A stretch of DNA of 30,152 nucleotides from a virus. The DNA lies in the IMG/VR virus record IMGVR_UViG_3300031622_000011, positions 1-30,152 of that record; one strand, given 5' to 3'. Under the pieces are notes generated by a model. The model saw nothing but the letters and a program-made list of their open reading frames with translations. It was not told where the DNA came from and searched no databases. Shown here in pieces: positions 1 to 7,413 of the stretch (position 1 is its first letter; each line of letters begins with the position of its first letter). The position numbers were made by a program, and so were the translations under genes.

Positions 1-289
1 CTACGAATAAATTATTTGTTGTACCTTCTGGCGCTGTTACCTGAAGTACGTCTTTTTGATCATATGATTTTTTCTTCTTATGTAAATCCATTAGGCGGTC
101 ATTTACATCTGAAACATTTTTAATCATACCAGACACAACTTCAAAGGCTCTTGGATGTTCCAAAGCTCGAGCTACTTCAATCATATCTTCAAGCGCGGCC
201 TGGCCCTTTTCGATTAAATCGTAATAAGTTCTACGAGAATAATCGAAGTCATCTTCTGGTAAATTGTCTGATTTTTTCCAATCGCTCAT
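1..289 (-). CDS. 16: Terminase small subunit, T4 gp16-like (partial, C-terminus beyond window)
   Basis: Small terminase subunits recognise phage DNA and stimulate the large-subunit motor during head filling. I translated 96 codons from the ATG at 287-289 before the sequence runs off the left edge. The visible part carries the pattern I associate with marine T4-like gp16: an acidic start (PEDDFDYSR, residues 11-19), a helical GQAALEDMIEVA (29-40), the signature HPRAFEV (45-51) and a following charged helix ending in KKKK (71-74). The ATG directly abuts the TAA of the preceding 79-codon gene, so translation is probably coupled. Position downstream of gp13-14-15 matches the T4 gene order and supports the call. 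The gene lies too close to the edge to judge its full length. Confidence 0.87.
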   Translation of the reverse strand, partial: MSDWKKSDNLPEDDFDYSRRTYYDLIEKGQAALEDMIEVARALEHPRAFEVVSGMIKNVSDVNDRLMDLHKKKKSYDQKDVLQVTAPEGTTNNLFV

Positions 290-529
290 TTATTTAGCTT
301 TTCTTGTTCCGCCAATTAAACCAGCCATAGAATTTTCTGGTCCTGTTGGTCCGCTTTTCATTTTATTCATATGGTCACGAGCAGCTTGTGATATATCAAT
401 TCTATCTGGTTGCACATCTCGCGCTTTCTTAGATTTATTTGCAGTAACATTTGGTGGTTGATTTCTGCCATAAGGATCCATTACGCCACCAATAACCGAT
501 TCTGTAGAATATTTTTTAAATGATAACAT
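290..529 (-). CDS. Small basic protein with capsid-targeting-like leader (unknown function)
   Basis: The 79-residue product matches no family I recognise. It is polar and lysine/arginine-rich (NKSKKAR at 31-37, C-terminal TRKAK) and has a short helical-looking stretch, ISQAARDHMNKMK (46-58). Its first residues, MLSFKKYSTES, align without gaps with the T4 internal-protein leader MKTYQEFIAEA: aromatics at 4 and 7, Glu at 10, a small residue at 11. A gp21-type cut after E10 would be non-canonical because P3 is Ser rather than Leu or Ile. The start is supported by an AAGGA Shine-Dalgarno about ten bases upstream. It lies between a 207-codon gene with a similar leader and gp16, in the same late operon. 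A head-packaged minor protein is my inference; an unrelated small late protein remains possible. Confidence 0.75.
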   Translation of the reverse strand: MLSFKKYSTESVIGGVMDPYGRNQPPNVTANKSKKARDVQPDRIDISQAARDHMNKMKSGPTGPENSMAGLIGGTRKAK

Positions 530-550
530 TACTAATTCCTTTATATTTAT

Positions 551-1174
551 TTACGGCGTTGGTCGACCAGTTACAGCTGAACGTGCATTTTTATACATAT
601 TTCTAACAGCCTGTACTCGTACTGCCGGCGCCGCCGCTTTTCTTTGAGCTGTTTGCTGAGTTCTCCAATCATTAGTCGCTCTTTTTGCAGCATTTTTTAC
701 TATTGCTACATGTTGCTTAAAATCAGAATTATCATGAGAAATAGTTGTTGGTTTACCATCAACACCTCTTAAAACTTTATTTCCAGTAGAAGTTGTCATA
801 ACTTTACCATGATCTGGATGAACTACTGATGAAGGTGGTGTAGGTTTCATTGCTTCCATACCAGCACGACCAACGCTAGTTGCTACTTTTTTAATTCCTC
901 TTCCGGTTGCGTTTACCGCTCTTTCACCACGTTTTCCATCACCAGTAATAAAGTCACCAATTTTTCCTCCAACATTTCCACCAACATTTCCACCTGCAAC
1001 ACCGCCCGCGCCAAATCCAATAGCATTACCAATTCCAGGAGCAACCAAGCCACCTGCAGTGCCACCAGCAATTGCTCCACCTAATCCACCAACAGCCGTA
1101 CCAATCCCTGTGCCAATAGCTTTACCTATTTTGCCTTCATTAAGTTCTTCTCTTAATTGAAAATATGTTTTCAT
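551..1174 (-). CDS. Putative internal head protein: capsid-targeting-like leader, glycine-zipper region, basic tail
   Basis: The 207-residue protein begins MKTYFQLREELNEG. The first four residues are identical to the T4 IPI/IPII/IPIII capsid-targeting leader, and L11-N12-E13/G14 fits the known T4 prohead-protease gp21 rule (Leu/Ile-X-Glu, then Gly/Ala). Residues 14-73 form an extreme glycine/alanine tract with many GxxxG steps and no charges from 19 to 70, which could be membrane-active or pack as glycine-zipper helices. Residues 80-207 are strongly basic, poor in acidic residues, and end in a Lys/Arg-rich helix (about 155-200), consistent with DNA contact. Its ATG overlaps the gp15 stop (ATGA), with GGAG upstream. 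I infer a protein packaged with DNA and possibly ejected with it. A tail or tape-measure accessory is the alternative. T4 has no gene at this position. Confidence 0.72.
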   Translation of the reverse strand: MKTYFQLREELNEGKIGKAIGTGIGTAVGGLGGAIAGGTAGGLVAPGIGNAIGFGAGGVAGGNVGGNVGGKIGDFITGDGKRGERAVNATGRGIKKVATSVGRAGMEAMKPTPPSSVVHPDHGKVMTTSTGNKVLRGVDGKPTTISHDNSDFKQHVAIVKNAAKRATNDWRTQQTAQRKAAAPAVRVQAVRNMYKNARSAVTGRPTP

Positions 1175-1968
1175 TGTGATGAATCTCCGTAATATTCTGT
1201 AACAGTTGTAAATCCAAAATCACTAAATGGTTGAGCATTTGCTGGGTTAGGCGTAGTAATTTGTTTAACATATAAACCATCAGAATCCCCTCCAGAAGTT
1301 AATAATGTGGTTTTGTCTATATAAACATCGGTTGTAGTTTTCTTAATAATTTTACTTTGACGAATTGGACCATGAAAATTAACTCTCATTCCAAAATCAA
1401 GAGTATAAATTATAGTTCTTCTTTGTTCTAGCGATCCTTCGAAATCATCTTGAAATGATACTGATTGCAATGTAATTGGAACATCTTCTTTTATATCTTC
1501 AAATCCGGAAAGTGGTTTAAGAGTTAAAGTATACTGTGGATTAAAATACGGAATTATTTGTTCAACAATTTGAAGAGCATCATCTTGTAATTTAGCATAG
1601 ATGTTCAATGAGAAAAATATAGTATATGGAGCTGGTGAATATATTTTATTTGAATGAGTAGTACTTGCACCATATGCTTTATTATAATTATTATTTTTTG
1701 GAAGAATTCTTTCTGGATCATAAGCTAATGAAGTAATTTCAAAAGACATTCTTGGTAACTTTAAAGCCACTTTAGTATTGTCAATTAGAGATGGATTTTC
1801 TCTGATTCTTTCTAAATATTTGTCTTTCGGCGCATACGCTAAAGGCACTTTTGTTTGGTCTATTATAGAACCATTTTGTGCAGTCCTTTGAACATGAATA
1901 TCGTTAAATATTGTGCCAAATGTAGCAACAGCTTTTCTAATTCTTTCGTGATAAAAATATTGAAACAT
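1171..1968 (-). CDS. 15: Tail sheath stabiliser / tail completion protein, T4 gp15-like
   Basis: T4 gp15 forms the hexameric ring that caps the finished tail tube and sheath and provides the head-joining surface. The 265-residue length is close to T4 gp15 (272). Several T4 landmarks are visible: the N-terminal MFQYFYHERIRKA (T4 MFGYFYNSSFRRY), a central SPAPYTIFFSLNIYAKLQDD (111-130), then the signature IVEQIIPYFNP (134-144; T4 IVEQILPYFQP), and a late EGSLEQRRTIIYTLDF region like T4 NLSRRRIEWSLTF. The start codon shares one base with the gp14 stop (TAATG), with AGAGGAT as ribosome-binding site. The next gene starts within its stop codon. It belongs to the gp13-gp14-gp15 neck cassette, and its identity is secure. 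Confidence 0.95.
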   Translation of the reverse strand: MFQYFYHERIRKAVATFGTIFNDIHVQRTAQNGSIIDQTKVPLAYAPKDKYLERIRENPSLIDNTKVALKLPRMSFEITSLAYDPERILPKNNNYNKAYGASTTHSNKIYSPAPYTIFFSLNIYAKLQDDALQIVEQIIPYFNPQYTLTLKPLSGFEDIKEDVPITLQSVSFQDDFEGSLEQRRTIIYTLDFGMRVNFHGPIRQSKIIKKTTTDVYIDKTTLLTSGGDSDGLYVKQITTPNPANAQPFSDFGFTTVTEYYGDSSQ

Positions 1969-3020
1969 TATGGATCCTCTGCATCACCAAATGGGTTACC
2001 TTCAGAAAAATCTAAAAAGTCTATAGACGCTGTTGAGTTAGCATCAAATATATCGTTTTGTGCTGAAAGATAACCAGTGTCTTCATTGATTGAAAGAATA
2101 GTTCGAACTCTAGGATATAGGAACGTATTTGAATCTACATTTCTTCCATAGAATGCATTGAATGGGAATATGCCTTGATCATGAACTCTATCATTTACAA
2201 CTTTCTTACCAACAGTAAATCCAATTAATCCAGTTACTCCCGCGCCAGTAGAATCAAGTGCGCTATCTACGCCAATATGGCCAAGTGTTAGTGTTTTAAT
2301 ATCCGGTCTATATTCAATAACTTCACCCAATATTCTAGGATGTTTTCCAGTAATAGATATAAGTGATGAATCGATTTGATATACAGTTTCACCGACCCAA
2401 AAATCAACACCGCCTTCATCAGCTAGTGTATCTGATTTTAGTGTACCATTTTGATCTCTTGCTGAATCAAGAAGAATTGTGATATTTGCTGCATCATTTT
2501 CAATACCATCAATTGTTTCAATTCCAGTATCAAGATCTTCTCCACTATATACAAACAACTCACAACGTAAATTATATGTTGGGACATTATTTAGCTGATA
2601 AAACGGTTGCTCATGTTCGACATGCATAATTTCAAACATTGAATTAGAAAGAGGAAGATATAATACATCACCTTCTCTTGGTCTATCACCAGTAATTGTA
2701 TTTGAGTTTTGCTCGACAGTATGACGCCATCTTCTTCGTGATACTACGAAATTAGCTGCGTCTCGAATTTCAACACCAAACTTTGTAAAGAGATCTCCTT
2801 CTCCATCAAAGCCTTGTTGATTTTCAATATACATTTCAATTTTATAAGCGGTTGAAAATTTAGATGGAACATCTTCACCAAAAATTTTATCCTCATTTAC
2901 TATTTCACGTGGCATATAGTAAACGTCTTGACCATAGATCTTTAACGATTCTATGATTATGTCTTCGTATAAATTTTGTTCATTTGCCGGTTTATCAGCA
3001 AAAAATAGATTCTTTGCCAT
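1968..3020 (-). CDS. 14: Neck protein, T4 gp14-like, long form
   Basis: T4 gp14 joins gp13 in the collar that seals the filled head and binds the tail. The N-terminal half aligns clearly with T4: LKIYGQDVYYMPREIV (26-41), FGEDVPSKF (47-55), GEGDLFTKFGVEIRD, a GDVLYLPLSNSMFEI segment and PFYQLNNVPTYNLRCELFVYSGED. The C-terminus FLDFSEGNPFGDAEDP resembles the acidic, Phe-containing tail of T4 gp14. At 350 residues it is about 90 longer than T4 gp14 (256). The extra sequence lies between the YSGED motif and the acidic tail (about 180-330) and looks like an added beta-rich domain. An AGGAT ribosome-binding site lies just upstream of the ATG, three bases after the gp13 stop. Confidence 0.95.
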   Translation of the reverse strand: MAKNLFFADKPANEQNLYEDIIIESLKIYGQDVYYMPREIVNEDKIFGEDVPSKFSTAYKIEMYIENQQGFDGEGDLFTKFGVEIRDAANFVVSRRRWRHTVEQNSNTITGDRPREGDVLYLPLSNSMFEIMHVEHEQPFYQLNNVPTYNLRCELFVYSGEDLDTGIETIDGIENDAANITILLDSARDQNGTLKSDTLADEGGVDFWVGETVYQIDSSLISITGKHPRILGEVIEYRPDIKTLTLGHIGVDSALDSTGAGVTGLIGFTVGKKVVNDRVHDQGIFPFNAFYGRNVDSNTFLYPRVRTILSINEDTGYLSAQNDIFDANSTASIDFLDFSEGNPFGDAEDP

Positions 3021-3023
3021 AAA

Positions 3024-3788
3024 TTATCCTACATAAAAATCAATTGGTAATTCAAACTCGAGTCTTAGTTTTTCTTCAGCAGCTTGTATTTCAATATTAG
3101 CATCATCGTATATCTGTCTACCATTTAGCATTACTCCGCCTGGAAGTGTCATACCCTCAAATTTCATAAGGTTTGAACCCCATTGCCTTTTAATAAGAGA
3201 TGCTGCATATGATTTTAACCACAAATCATTGTAAATTGATTTAGTTCCAGATGTTGATTCTGGATCTACAAGCGCATAACATTCAGCTACAAGATAATCA
3301 CCTGCCTGAATATCTTTATCTGAAAAGTCACCAAATATTTGTAATCTATTTTGTCTACGCTGATATGATACTTGAGGAGTTCCATTTAGAGTCATATTAA
3401 TAAGATCTAAATACTGTTTCATTTGTACAAAATAGTCTAAACCACCAGTAAAATTATTTAAATTAACCATATCATTAAGCATCATTTGGTACTTAATGTC
3501 AAACATTCCAGCGCCACTTGACGAACCAACTCGAATAGGAAACAAATGAGTCACAAATATAATATTATTTGCAACTGGAATATATTTGTTTGTAACATCA
3601 GTCGCAGTAACTAAATGTTTAAAATAAGTTTTGACTGTAGCATCTGAGTGATATTCTTGATATACTTCTAGCGCTTCATCGATTCTATCGTCGATTTGTT
3701 CATCCGCAACATTAATATCAATTACAGGAGAACCTAATTTACGTAAACAATATTCCTCTAATTCAGTTCGTGTGGTTACTATAGCCAT
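3024..3788 (-). CDS. 13: Neck protein, T4 gp13-like
   Basis: gp13 forms the first ring of the head-completion neck in T4-like phages. The 254-residue product has both family ends: an N-terminal ELEEYCLRKLGSPVIDINV followed by DEALEVYQEYH (37-47; T4 has RALELYGEYH), and a C-terminal ASLIKRQWGSNLMKFEGMTLPGGV stretch with LPGG at 215-218, then an acidic helix and the terminal IDFYVG (T4 FGILVG). It is shorter than T4 gp13 (309), with the difference in the middle. The ATG is preceded by AGGAT, and a TATAAATA late-promoter box lies about 30 bases upstream, so this gene probably opens the unit gp13-gp14-gp15-207-79-gp16. Confidence 0.95.
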   Translation of the reverse strand: MAIVTTRTELEEYCLRKLGSPVIDINVADEQIDDRIDEALEVYQEYHSDATVKTYFKHLVTATDVTNKYIPVANNIIFVTHLFPIRVGSSSGAGMFDIKYQMMLNDMVNLNNFTGGLDYFVQMKQYLDLINMTLNGTPQVSYQRRQNRLQIFGDFSDKDIQAGDYLVAECYALVDPESTSGTKSIYNDLWLKSYAASLIKRQWGSNLMKFEGMTLPGGVMLNGRQIYDDANIEIQAAEEKLRLEFELPIDFYVG

Positions 3789-3818
3789 ATTGACATCCTA
3801 TTTAAATAGTCTTTGTAC

Positions 3819-3826
3819 TATTTATA
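3819..3826 (-). promoter_or_regulatory. T4-type late promoter box TATAAATA upstream of gp13
   Basis: The minus strand reads TATAAATA exactly, the late -10 box used by the sigma gp55 of T4-like phages. It lies in the 66-base gap between the 464-codon gene and gp13, 31 bases before the gp13 ATG. The box sits inside the dyad ACTATATAAATAGT (3817-3830), and a 12-base perfect palindrome CTATTTAAATAG (3798-3809) lies between it and the start codon. The location and exact match make a promoter likely; function of the dyads is unknown. Confidence 0.8.
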
Positions 3827-3854
3827 TAGTTTTTTATCTCAACATATTATTAAA

Positions 3855-5249
3855 TCATCCATCAGACCATGATTGCGCTTCAGCTCCAGTAGGTGCTGCG
3901 GCACCACCAGTAGCAGTAGCTAATACAACACCAGGGTCATTGTCAACTCTTTTTCTAAAACTTGAACCTCGATCTTTAACATATTCAAATGTTTCAACTC
4001 CGTCTCTGTTAAAATAACCAGACTGTCCTATTATTAAAAATTCCTTACTTACTGCATTACATACAGTAGTAACATTTGAACCGTACTCTTTTCCAATTGC
4101 AACAGTAAGATGATCATACCTAGGATTAACAGGTATTTTTATAAATCGATTACTTCCAACACCGTTACTATAACTATTCAAATAAGATCCGTCGTCAAGT
4201 GCAATCATTGGACTCTGCGGTACTGCTCCTCCTCCAAATGGAGTGTCGGTTACAAGTTCAACACTTCCTACTCCACTGATACTAAGCGAATTTGATGATA
4301 AGTCAGTAATTGCGCCTTCGTTGTCTGAGTTGCCTGTTAATAATAATGTATTTGAGTCTGTGGTAAAATTTGCAGATGATGGTGTAAAGTTTGCAGTATA
4401 TCTTGCATTGTCACTAAATCTAATATTTGACATTTTACCATTAAAAAGATATGCTGCACTACTATATTGGCCTCTCGCACCAAGTCGACCAGCATAGGGT
4501 GCATAATTATACGTATCACTAAATGTACCTTCGGCAACACCGTTTTTGTATATAGTCGAAGTTCCTGAATTTCTTACTATAGCAATATGATACCATGTAC
4601 CAGCAACCACAGACGAAGTAGTTTTCATACGGGTTCCGGCTGATATATACCAATAAAATTGAAGACTACTTGACGGATTCCAATAAAGGGCAGGAGTAAC
4701 ACTATTGGCTGCACTACGAGCATCATATATTGCTTGATCGCCTGATGTAGTATCAAAATTAATCCACATTTCATAAGTAAAATCACCAGTACCACTAGCA
4801 TGTGCAGTACTTGGATATGAAATCGTGCCGCCGGAAAAATCAATTGAATGTTTTTCTATAAATGTAGTTTTTTCAGAAGCAAATATAGGATTAACTGAAG
4901 ATTCATTGCCAAATGGCGCATTGGCTCTAGCTGCAGTATCGCCTTTTATTACATATCTTAGCTGTGCTAAACGAATAAATCTTGCAGTTTTGTCTCCAAA
5001 TCGACGGAAGCGCCATTCTTCAGAGTCGGTATAAGTTGAACTTCCGCCAACTAATACATCTTCTGGAAGTCCTGCTTTAATTTCAACAGATGCAATTTTA
5101 ACAAATGTATTTGTCTTGCCATTTTTAATTTTAAATTCCAGTAAATCTGAAGCTCGAAAATCTAACGGATAGTCGTTTACAGTTTTTGGAGCCCGCTCAA
5201 CAGGCATTGCTACTTCTGTAACTGAAATATCTACTGGAATACTAGTCAT
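3855..5249 (-). CDS. Virion appendage protein with LamG-like lectin domain
   Basis: The 464-residue protein has three parts. The N-terminal 1-130 contains KPxTVNDYPLDFRASDLLEF-type sequence with a run of basic aromatics (EEWRFRRFGDKTARFIR, about 77-93), perhaps the virion-docking part. Residues 134-305 are a LamG/concanavalin-A-like jelly-roll: FTYEMWINFD (158-167), GTWYHIAIVRN (217-227), STIYKNGVAEG (231-241) and the closing NGKMSNIRFSDNARYTANFTPS. This fold commonly binds glycans. A C-terminal beta-rich segment contains FLIIGQSGYFNRDG. The gene starts three bases after the stop of the 604-codon gene, with only a weak GAG-type ribosome-binding site, and ends just before the gp13 promoter. 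No signal peptide is present. A host-surface adhesin role is inferred from the fold and context. Confidence 0.82.
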   Translation of the reverse strand: MTSIPVDISVTEVAMPVERAPKTVNDYPLDFRASDLLEFKIKNGKTNTFVKIASVEIKAGLPEDVLVGGSSTYTDSEEWRFRRFGDKTARFIRLAQLRYVIKGDTAARANAPFGNESSVNPIFASEKTTFIEKHSIDFSGGTISYPSTAHASGTGDFTYEMWINFDTTSGDQAIYDARSAANSVTPALYWNPSSSLQFYWYISAGTRMKTTSSVVAGTWYHIAIVRNSGTSTIYKNGVAEGTFSDTYNYAPYAGRLGARGQYSSAAYLFNGKMSNIRFSDNARYTANFTPSSANFTTDSNTLLLTGNSDNEGAITDLSSNSLSISGVGSVELVTDTPFGGGAVPQSPMIALDDGSYLNSYSNGVGSNRFIKIPVNPRYDHLTVAIGKEYGSNVTTVCNAVSKEFLIIGQSGYFNRDGVETFEYVKDRGSSFRKRVDNDPGVVLATATGGAAAPTGAEAQSWSDG

Positions 5250-5252
5250 AAT

Positions 5253-7067
5253 TTATATCTCTACACTAGCACTCATGTTATTATATCCAGCACCAGTAAC
5301 TAGGGTATTCACTGTCAAATCGCCAGAGGTTAGCGTAGTTACAGTTTTAACCGTTGATCCATCTGCAAATGTCATTGAACTTCCTTCAATAACCAGCTTA
5401 ACACTTGTAGCAATTCTCACGCCTGAAGGATTAAGTGCTGACACAGTAACAGATGTTGCAACATTTGATCCAGCATATGTGTATGCTGTACTTGCTGGAA
5501 CTAGTGTAATAGTAACTGGCAATGTTGGAGTTAATAAATTAAGGTAACATCTTAGACCACCCGCAAAAGTTGATGAACGAGTAGTATACCATATTCTATC
5601 TAACGAATCTCGGCCCATATCGTATACGTTTTCAGTAATACTAGTAGCCAATGCCCAGCCACCTCCAGAAGTAAATGCGTATATATATGTAGCTCCTACA
5701 CACATAACTCCCAACAAAGTTCTCGAATCATTTAACCATACTATGTTATTTGCAGTTTTAGGAATAGTTGCAGTGCTATGATGCGTAAGAGCCTTAGGAT
5801 CAGAACCTCCAATAGAGTATGTGCACCAAGTTCTTAAATTTGATGTAGTATCTAGCCTAGTTCCTCTTTCAAGGTACATAAATGTGATATATCTTGTACC
5901 ACCAGAAACAAAAGTTTCGTTATAGATTGTGGTACCGCCATAAGTAAGATTGTGACTATAAACATTGCCTCCGTCAAAATGAGTTGAGCTATGACCACCA
6001 GTTACAGTAATATCAGTTTCTCTTGTAAATGTATCGTCGGTGGTATCCCATCCTATAATAAATGGATGGAAATTATAAGCAGTGTCAAAATATGGAGAAT
6101 AAAATAATTTTTTGTCAGCATCTCTAGGATCAGTAAATGTTCGTGAACTTGCACGATTATACCATTTACTATTCATGTTGACACCACCGGGTGACGACCC
6201 AGTTGAACCAGGCGCCGCAGTAAAGTTTGCCTTTGTAGTAACAGTACAGGTGCTACTATTCCAACTAACTTCCTCAACTTTGTTTATAGTTGATGCAGCA
6301 GCATCTTGTTTCTTGGTTGTAGAATATAAATGTTTACCACTTACAGATGATTTTCCAAGATGTTGAGCATGCCAATAAGATCCAATATTTGTAGTACTTT
6401 GAGTCCTTGAAGTGGCATTTCCAGGCCATTGGCCGTATCCCATTGTCATCCAAGCCGAATTTGGATATTGATATGAGCTAGTACTGTAATTGCCAACACC
6501 GCTTGTGCCAGTATTAGTTTCGGTTTCTCCATGCCACCAAACATCATTAAATCCTGCTTTGTTATGATCGGAAACTGATCCTTGTTCATGTAGATAGCTA
6601 GTATCACTTATAGTACTCCAGTATTGCCCGCCTCCATCATCATATGTAGTATTCCGCCAATTCATATCAACGGTTTTGTCTGTTCCATTAGTAACTTCAA
6701 CAATTCTTCCTTTTTCGTATGTAGTATCTTGAGTGTTCCAAGGATTAAAATCCTGTACATTTGCAATTGTATTTCCAGTTGATGTTTGTGGAAAACATGA
6801 AGTAGAAGTTGTCATTTTTCGTAACTGTAATCGCGCTCCAAATTTCACTGCTTGGTTGTCAGTAGCTATAAGTTGATTGTCATGATAAATGGCTACACGA
6901 TACTCTTCGCCTGCACGGCCAAAGTTAATTTTTTTATTTAATTCTGGTGCAAGTGTATTCTTATCATATTTTTCACCATATAAATAAAATCCATCGTTGG
7001 TTGCTCTAGGATCTTCTATTAAAATCGGAACTTGGTTTTGTCCTCGATAATCTAAAATCTTTGCCAT
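5253..7067 (-). CDS. Putative tail-appendage protein with C-terminal bacterial Ig-like domain
   Basis: I do not recognise a named homologue for the 604-residue product. It begins MAKILDYRGQNQVPILIEDP. Residues about 100-330 are rich in Gly, Ser, Thr, Tyr and Trp without charged clusters, as in beta-structured fibre proteins. Residues about 330-510 contain spaced motifs such as NNIVWLNDSRTLLGVMCVG and DMGRDSLDRIWYTTRS that resemble propeller blades. The last 94 residues (511-604), beginning LLTPTLPVTITLVP and including TVSALNPSGVRIATSVKLVI, look like a bacterial Ig-like (Big1/invasin type) domain. The start has a strong AGGAG (7074-7078) six bases upstream. It follows the 78-codon gene closely and precedes the LamG gene, in a probable three-gene unit. 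A structural role is inferred from context and composition. Confidence 0.75.
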   Translation of the reverse strand: MAKILDYRGQNQVPILIEDPRATNDGFYLYGEKYDKNTLAPELNKKINFGRAGEEYRVAIYHDNQLIATDNQAVKFGARLQLRKMTTSTSCFPQTSTGNTIANVQDFNPWNTQDTTYEKGRIVEVTNGTDKTVDMNWRNTTYDDGGGQYWSTISDTSYLHEQGSVSDHNKAGFNDVWWHGETETNTGTSGVGNYSTSSYQYPNSAWMTMGYGQWPGNATSRTQSTTNIGSYWHAQHLGKSSVSGKHLYSTTKKQDAAASTINKVEEVSWNSSTCTVTTKANFTAAPGSTGSSPGGVNMNSKWYNRASSRTFTDPRDADKKLFYSPYFDTAYNFHPFIIGWDTTDDTFTRETDITVTGGHSSTHFDGGNVYSHNLTYGGTTIYNETFVSGGTRYITFMYLERGTRLDTTSNLRTWCTYSIGGSDPKALTHHSTATIPKTANNIVWLNDSRTLLGVMCVGATYIYAFTSGGGWALATSITENVYDMGRDSLDRIWYTTRSSTFAGGLRCYLNLLTPTLPVTITLVPASTAYTYAGSNVATSVTVSALNPSGVRIATSVKLVIEGSSMTFADGSTVKTVTTLTSGDLTVNTLVTGAGYNNMSASVEI

Positions 7068-7076
7068 TTATTTCTC

Positions 7077-7313
7077 CTATTCGGGTGTATGACTGTTATT
7101 TTCTTGAAATGCTGATACGCCTTCGTTTTCTGCACTCCATTCACGAATACTTCCGTCTAGATTAAAATCATGAGGCTGAAGCCAAAGAATATTACTGTCT
7201 GAGTCTCTTACTTTGATTGTATTGCTATCTAATTCACAAGTATAGTTTGTTATAATATATTGTTCTGTATCTTGTTCTAGATCGCGACTTCTAACCGAAA
7301 ATGCTGTAGGCAT
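7077..7313 (-). CDS. Small conserved-looking protein of unknown function, first in its late unit
   Basis: The 78-residue product is acidic and mostly beta-predicted by eye (YIITNYTCELDSNTIKVRDSDSNILWLQP, residues 19-47, forms alternating strands). No signal peptide or membrane segment is seen, and I cannot assign a family. The ATG has a clear AGGAG ribosome-binding site at 7324-7328, and the gene lies downstream of an exact late-promoter box (7406-7413) with a leader of roughly 85 bases. It is followed after nine bases by the 604-codon appendage gene. Being first in that unit, it may be an assembly partner or chaperone for the large appendage protein, in the way T4 gp57A/gp38-type factors serve tail fibres. 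That role is only inference. Confidence 0.75.
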   Translation of the reverse strand: MPTAFSVRSRDLEQDTEQYIITNYTCELDSNTIKVRDSDSNILWLQPHDFNLDGSIREWSAENEGVSAFQENNSHTPE

Positions 7314-7343
7314 GACGTGTTTTCTCCTAATTATATGAGTTAC

Positions 7344-7386
7344 TGCAATTGATTTGTCACATATTCATGTGTTTTTGTAAATTGCA
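7344..7386 (-). promoter_or_regulatory. Nested inverted repeat in the 5' leader of the 78-codon gene
   Basis: Between the late promoter at 7406-7413 and the ribosome-binding site at 7324-7328 the transcript could fold. The outer arms TGCAATT / AATTGCA (7344-7350 with 7380-7386) pair over seven bases. Inside them CACAT and ATGTG (7358-7362 with 7367-7371) pair over five bases around a four-base loop. This is the longest untranslated leader in the window. The stems are AT-rich, so stability is modest, and no known RNA family is recognised. Confidence 0.3.
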
Positions 7387-7405
7387 TATTGACTCCACTT
7401 TATTC

Positions 7406-7413
7406 TATTTATA
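7406..7413 (-). promoter_or_regulatory. T4-type late promoter box TATAAATA upstream of the 78-codon gene
   Basis: Exact TATAAATA on the minus strand, overlapping the TAA stop of the 588-codon gene (7409-7411). It lies 93 bases before the ATG of the 78-codon gene and would drive the 78-604-464 unit. It is one of four exact boxes in gene junctions, all followed by G, giving TATAAATAG. Confidence 0.75.

Noticed and set aside
544-551. AATAAATA, a one-base variant late-promoter box before the 79-codon gene
   Set aside because: It lies about 15 bases before the ATG, so a transcript starting there would lose the ribosome-binding site. Chance in AT-rich sequence is more likely.
5250-5257. TATAAATT near the start of the 464-codon gene as a late promoter
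   Set aside because: It lies directly against the start codon and deviates from the consensus at the last base.
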